A program made the position numbers and the translations under genes. The notes beneath the pieces are model-generated. The model was given only the letters and a program-made list of their open reading frames with translations, did no database searches and was not told the origin of the DNA. From assembly GCA_903923395.1 (NCBI GenBank), contig CAIXXM010000006.1, positions 1-37,129 on the forward strand: a stretch of 37,129 nt of DNA, written 5' to 3'. This document shows positions 34,318 through 37,129 of this stretch, one piece after another; the stretch's first letter is position 1, and each line of letters begins with the position of its first letter. The DNA is from an uncultured Acidobacteriia bacterium. GTDB lineage: Bacteria > Acidobacteriota > Terriglobia > Bryobacterales > Bryobacteraceae.

Positions 34318-34836
34318 ATGGGCACTCTAGGTGGAGGCGAACTCGTAGCCATCTTTCTCCTTGCGCTTTTGCTGTTCGGGCCGAAGAAACTCCCCGAACT
34401 TGGCAGAACCATTGGGAAAGCGATTACGGAGTTCCGGCGCGCGCAAGCGGAATTGAAGTCGACGTTTGACCGCGAAATGAGAAACCTGGAACGGGAAACG
34501 GAATTGAACAAGGAGTTGACTGCGACCGATTACACGGCCGACAGCTACAACTACGATTACTCGTCGTACGACACGAATTACTACGGCGAACTCGGCGATT
34601 CCACCGCAACTGAAACATCTACAACCGGCACATCCGCAATTGAGGGTGCCGGCACTGGCGCGCCGCTGCAAGTGCAGCCGGCGACTGGAACCATCGCAGC
34701 AGGACATTTGGCGGACACCGTGACCACGGATGCCGGTGCAGTACACCTGAGCGAACTCCAGCCGGGCGCCGAACCCAGCTATGCCGCGGGTCTGGAACAC
34801 ATTCCCGCTGTGGCTGAGAAGACGGTCAACAGCTAA
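34318..34836 (+). CDS. tatA: Twin-arginine translocase TatA/TatB-type subunit with long C-terminal tail
   Basis: The first 60 residues are classic: a membrane helix (ELVAIFLLALLLFGP), the FGPKKLPELGRTIGKA hinge and amphipathic helix, then a charged coiled segment (FDREMRNLERETELNKEL). Glu at position 8 is a TatB-like feature, while FGPKKLPELG is common in TatA; no second TatA/B gene is seen, so it may serve both roles. From about residue 68 a tail unlike ordinary Tat subunits follows: a Tyr/Asp/Ser patch (DYTADSYNYDYSSYDTNYYG), then a Thr/Gly/Ala-rich disordered stretch, for 172 residues in total. A TACAAT box at 34289-34294 and GGAGG about 12 bases before the ATG are possible expression signals. 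tatC follows after 3 bases. Confidence 0.9.
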   Translation: MGTLGGGELVAIFLLALLLFGPKKLPELGRTIGKAITEFRRAQAELKSTFDREMRNLERETELNKELTATDYTADSYNYDYSSYDTNYYGELGDSTATETSTTGTSAIEGAGTGAPLQVQPATGTIAAGHLADTVTTDAGAVHLSELQPGAEPSYAAGLEHIPAVAEKTVNS

Positions 34837-34839
34837 CCA

Positions 34840-36015
34840 ATGTCGAATCAAGACGATCCGAAAGGGGCGCACAGCCCCTCGGGTGATTCTTTGTCCTCCG
34901 GGGAACATACCCCGGAGCATCCGCATACAGAGGTTCCCGCTGATGAGCATGTCAGCTATGAACCCACGAACGAACGGGACGGCGAAGAGATTTATTCCCA
35001 TGAGGGCGACTGGTCTTACAGTTCCAGCCAGCCTGGGAATCCTGTTTCTTTGACGCCCTCCACGCCGTCGAATTCCGGTGGCGCGCCGCCAAAACCGCCC
35101 GATCCACCGAAAGCAGAAGAGCCGGAGCCGGACGAAGACGATGGCATGCTGCGCATGAGCTTCCTGGAACATCTGGAAGATCTGCGCAAGCGCATCATCA
35201 TGGCCATCGGCGGCGTCGGTGTGGCGTTTGTCCTCAGCTTGCTGTTCAGTGATCAGCTTTGGATCTTCGTCGCGGCCCCCGCGGTCACGGCGCTCAAGAA
35301 CCTCGGTGTGAATCCGCCCGTCCTGAGTATGATTTCGCCGATGGACGGCTTCCAAATCATATGGATGAAGCTGCCAATTCTTAGCGCAGTCTTTCTTTCG
35401 TCCCCCTGGATTCTTTATCAGGTGTGGCTATTTGTCGCGCCCGGTTTGTATCCAAAAGAACGCCGGTACGCTGCGCCGTTCGTACTGTCCAGCGCAGGGC
35501 TGTTCATTCTGGGCGGTCTGTTTGCGTACTTTGTGGCGTTCCGCTACGGCTTGGAGTTCCTGCTCGGCATGGGGCTGAACATGAACATCCGCCCGATGGT
35601 GTCGATCACCGAGTACTACGACCTGTTTGTGGACGTGATGCTGGGGGTCGGTATCGTATTTGAGATCCCGATTCTGATCTTCCTGCTCACGCTCATTCGC
35701 GTCGTAAGTCCTTCATTCCTTGTGAATCACAGCCGTTACGCGATTCTGGCAATTGTGATCATTGCGGCGATTATCACTCCCACCGGGGACGTGTTTAATC
35801 TCGCGCTGTTTGCGACTCCAATGATTCTCTTGTTTTACGTTGGTATATTTGCCGGTTGGATTTTGGTGCTGCGCCGTGAGAACCGCAGATTCCCCTGGAA
35901 GACCTTCTTCAAGTGGTTCGTGATTGTTCTGATAGCGGTACTGCTGCTGACTTTGATAGCCGCAAAATATTACGGCTATCATATGCAAAATTCATGGCCC
36001 TTTTTGGCGAAGTGA
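34840..36015 (+). CDS. tatC: Twin-arginine translocase subunit TatC with about 100-residue N-terminal extension
   Basis: This is the 391-residue polytopic receptor for twin-arginine signals. The conserved core starts at MSFLEHLEDLRKRI (residue 106) and has six helices, ending with TPTGDVFNLALFATPMILLFYVGIF. In front lies an acidic, Pro/Ser-rich region (residues 1-105: GEHTPEHPHTEVPADEH, PPKPPDPPKAEEPEPDEDD) that ordinary TatC (about 250 residues) lacks. Internal ATGs at residues 103 and 106 could give a standard TatC. But the frame is open with normal codon character from 34840, 3 bases after tatA, which favours translation of the extension. Exported clients here probably include the sulfatase. 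Confidence 0.93.
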   Translation: MSNQDDPKGAHSPSGDSLSSGEHTPEHPHTEVPADEHVSYEPTNERDGEEIYSHEGDWSYSSSQPGNPVSLTPSTPSNSGGAPPKPPDPPKAEEPEPDEDDGMLRMSFLEHLEDLRKRIIMAIGGVGVAFVLSLLFSDQLWIFVAAPAVTALKNLGVNPPVLSMISPMDGFQIIWMKLPILSAVFLSSPWILYQVWLFVAPGLYPKERRYAAPFVLSSAGLFILGGLFAYFVAFRYGLEFLLGMGLNMNIRPMVSITEYYDLFVDVMLGVGIVFEIPILIFLLTLIRVVSPSFLVNHSRYAILAIVIIAAIITPTGDVFNLALFATPMILLFYVGIFAGWILVLRRENRRFPWKTFFKWFVIVLIAVLLLTLIAAKYYGYHMQNSWPFLAK

Positions 36016-36048
36016 TCCGCTAGTAATAGCAGGAATACATTTTCGTCG

Positions 36049-36076
36049 CTGACCGCCGGTCGATCCCGGCGGTCAG
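36049..36076 (+). promoter_or_regulatory. Strong hairpin between tatC and the small basic-protein gene
   Basis: A perfect 11-bp stem, CTGACCGCCGG (36049-36059) and CCGGCGGTCAG (36066-36076), has a 6-base loop TCGATC. It is 33 bases after the tatC stop and 3 bases before the AGAGGG ribosome-binding site of the next gene. There is no T-run, so it may be a 5' leader control element or a Rho-type end of the tat operon. Confidence 0.55.
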
Positions 36077-36088
36077 TCAGAGGGCAAC

Positions 36089-36355
36089 ATGGATCTCGAA
36101 GGCATTATCAACCAGTTGTTGGAAGAACGCGAACGGCTCAATGAGCTGATTCATACCTTTGAATTGATGCAGCAGCGGAAGTCTGGCCGGGTGAAGAGCA
36201 AGCGCGGGCGCAAGGAGATGAATGACGCCGACCGCCAGGAGGTTTCCCTGCGGATGCGGCGTTACTGGGCGAATCGCAAGAAAGCAGCGGAGGGAGGGTC
36301 GTCAGAGGAGCCACCTCCTCTGACGATGCATGCGGGCGGTGGAATTGCAGCCTAA
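36089..36355 (+). CDS. Small basic, AT-hook-like protein of unknown function
   Basis: The 88-residue product has an acidic/leucine helix, probably a short coiled coil (residues 2-29: DLEGIINQLLEERERLNELI). A very basic centre follows (VKSKRGRKEMNDADRQEVS, with an RGR core at 39-41, then LRMRRYWANRKK to 65) and a flexible Pro/Gly tail. The KRGRK...RMRRYWANRKK pattern recalls small, multi-copy acidobacterial proteins; it looks nucleic-acid-binding, but no function is established. A clear ribosome-binding site (AGAGGG) precedes the ATG. Strong hairpins lie in its leader and inside its 3' coding end. Its stop overlaps the stop of the convergent methyltransferase gene (36352-36355). Confidence 0.8.
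   Translation: MDLEGIINQLLEERERLNELIHTFELMQQRKSGRVKSKRGRKEMNDADRQEVSLRMRRYWANRKKAAEGGSSEEPPPLTMHAGGGIAA
36299..36326. terminator. Perfect 12-bp hairpin inside the 3' end of the small-protein gene
   Basis: TCGTCAGAGGAG (36299-36310) and CTCCTCTGACGA (36315-36326) pair perfectly around CCAC. The stem is within codons for SSEEPPPLT, 27 bases before the stop, and near the 3' end of the convergent methyltransferase gene. It could end transcripts from both sides, but neither strand has a T-run. Eight bases of the right arm also match the small gene's ribosome-binding region. Confidence 0.45.
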
Positions 36356-37032
36356 CGTTTAAAGAACCAAAGCCAGAAGTATTGCTCGCCGGCACCATGG
36401 CGGTACCGCGGCTCGAACCCGCACGCCTCTGCCATTTCCACGGCCTGTGCGTCTGAAAAAGGCACGCCGAGCCAGGTATCATCCGCGCTCGTCTGCAGCG
36501 TTGCGTCACCCTGCACCTGAAACTTGAACAACCCGCCGGGGCGCAGCAGTCTGTGCACTTCCCGAACGTAGTTGTGAATCACTTCGCGGCTGGGGATGTG
36601 CTGGAAGACGATGGACGAAAACGCGAAGTCCACTTGAATGTCCCCGAGCGCCTGCAGATCCGCTCCGTTGTTCTGGACGACCGTGGCGTGCGGAATGCCT
36701 TGCAGCGCAGCCGTGGCCCGTGCAACCATCTCCCCGGAGATATCCACACCGTAAACCCGTCCGAACACCTCCGCGAGTGCGCGGGTGACGCGGCCTGCGC
36801 CACAACCGATTTCGAGCACCGTCATCTCCTTCGGGTCCTTGCCCTGGCAGATGTTGGTCATGTCGGTCAGAATCTCTTCGGATACGGTTTGACGGCCTGA
36901 GGCGAAGAAAGCCTCATCGGTCCAATCTTCATTCGCTGTAGCGACGTAATAACGCGCGTTTTCTTTGGCTCTCTCGTCCCACTCCCGTCTCATTTTTTCA
37001 AGCAAAGAGGGGTCGAGTTCTGTGGTTGGCAT
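36352..37032 (-). CDS. Class I SAM-dependent methyltransferase
   Basis: The 226-residue cytoplasmic protein has motif I VLEIGCGAGRVTRAL (from about residue 72), the motif II acidic residue in YGVDISGEMV (D97), the ADLQALGDIQVDFAFSSIVFQHIP region (motif IV/post) and LRPGGLFKFQ, all typical of Methyltransf_11/25 enzymes acting on small molecules. The acceptor is unknown. It starts 7 bases after a TACAAT box without a ribosome-binding site, possibly leaderless, and is divergent from the tRNA-Ala gene. Its stop overlaps that of the small basic-protein gene. Confidence 0.88.
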   Translation of the reverse strand: MPTTELDPSLLEKMRREWDERAKENARYYVATANEDWTDEAFFASGRQTVSEEILTDMTNICQGKDPKEMTVLEIGCGAGRVTRALAEVFGRVYGVDISGEMVARATAALQGIPHATVVQNNGADLQALGDIQVDFAFSSIVFQHIPSREVIHNYVREVHRLLRPGGLFKFQVQGDATLQTSADDTWLGVPFSDAQAVEMAEACGFEPRYRHGAGEQYFWLWFFKR

Positions 37033-37039
37033 CTGTTAT

Positions 37040-37045
37040 ATTGTA
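37040..37045 (-). promoter_or_regulatory. -10-like box TACAAT before the methyltransferase gene
   Basis: On the minus strand TACAAT (37045-37040) ends 7 bases before the ATG at 37032, with no Shine-Dalgarno in between. On the plus strand the overlapping TGTAAT (37042-37047) could serve the tRNA-Ala gene 14 bases further on. Confidence 0.35.
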
Positions 37046-37061
37046 ATAGTCCCACGTGAGT

Positions 37062-37129
37062 GGGCGGATAGCTCAGTTGGGAGAGCACCACGTTCGCATC
37101 GTGGGGGTCGAGGGTTCGAACCCCTTTCC
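37062..37129 (+). tRNA. tRNA-Ala (anticodon CGC), 3' end beyond window
   Basis: The cloverleaf is readable: acceptor GGGCGGA, TA, D-stem GCTC/GAGC with an AGTTGGGA loop, anticodon stem CCACG/CGTGG with loop TTCGCAT (anticodon CGC, reading GCG Ala), variable GGGTC, T-stem GAGGG/CCCTT and T-loop TTCGAAC. The last visible bases TCC start the 3' acceptor strand; the remaining 4 bases, the discriminator and the G3-U70 alanine identity pair cannot be checked because the window ends. Confidence 0.93.

Noticed and set aside
37062-37129. tRNA-Ala as an integration (att) site
   Set aside because: No integrase, phage gene or direct repeat of the tRNA end is visible; the 3' end is outside the window.

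Overview
This looks like a chromosomal segment from a moderately GC-rich, Gram-negative bacterium. I favour Acidobacteriota, of the Solibacter/Bryobacter type; this rests on gene content and style, not on a marker phylogeny. Supporting signs are a secreted carboxypeptidase-regulatory-like domain protein, a DUF4159 protein, a two-subunit M16 peptidase pair, a small KRGRK/YWANRKK protein, an LPS-type GT9 plus MsbA pair and a heptaheme cytochrome. The segment is very compact. No gap between genes exceeds about 240 bases. Many neighbours share ATGA start/stop overlaps, and several convergent pairs overlap at their stop codons. I see no prophage, insertion sequence, CRISPR array or integrase.

Layout. 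1-845: the 5' part of an Rpn/PD-(D/E)XK 'putative transposase' gene, cut by the window edge. 903-4720 (minus): a DUF481 outer-membrane-type protein followed by catalytic and non-catalytic M16 peptidase subunits. 4739-5476: an unknown polytopic membrane protein. 5473-7584 (minus): a Tat-exported sulfatase with a PA14-like tail. 7648-10291 (minus): a perR-katG peroxide-defence operon with a perfect Fur-family palindrome just before perR. 10488-15723 (plus): a REC-EAL c-di-GMP phosphodiesterase overlapping a seven-PAS hybrid histidine kinase. 15720-19678 (minus): hemC, a cobA/hemD fusion, a small lipoprotein and a geranylgeranyl-reductase-like flavoprotein, all tightly overlapped. 19813-22731 (plus): Trm112-like protein, GT9 glycosyltransferase and MsbA. 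22766-24552 (plus): a sorbosone-dehydrogenase-like propeller overlapping a heptaheme c-type cytochrome.

24558-25214 (minus): a DUF218/YdcF-like protein, divergent from a SpoU-type RNA methyltransferase and rarA (25213-27282, plus). 27254-29001 (minus): secreted RidA, alkA and ogt, a DNA-alkylation repair operon. 29041-30362 (minus): two secreted proteins of obscure role. 30454-33580 (minus): yebC, ruvC, an unknown secreted protein and a TlpA-like thioredoxin, linked by ATGA overlaps. 33726-36015 (plus): hpt, tatA and tatC. 36089-36355: a small basic protein bracketed by two strong hairpins. 36352-37032 (minus): a SAM methyltransferase. 37062-end: tRNA-Ala(CGC), cut by the window edge.

How it fits together. 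Most genes are housekeeping: heme/siroheme synthesis, peroxide defence, DNA repair and replication restart, LPS assembly, Tat export and purine salvage. KatG and the multiheme cytochrome both need the heme whose synthesis starts in the hemC operon, and the sulfatase is a probable Tat client. The least explained items are the hairpin-flanked 88-residue protein, the dehydrogenase-heptaheme overlap, the long TatC N-terminal extension, a recurrent TAGAAT/TACAAT box 6-8 bases before start codons that lack a Shine-Dalgarno sequence, and a palindromic REP-like element upstream of hemC.
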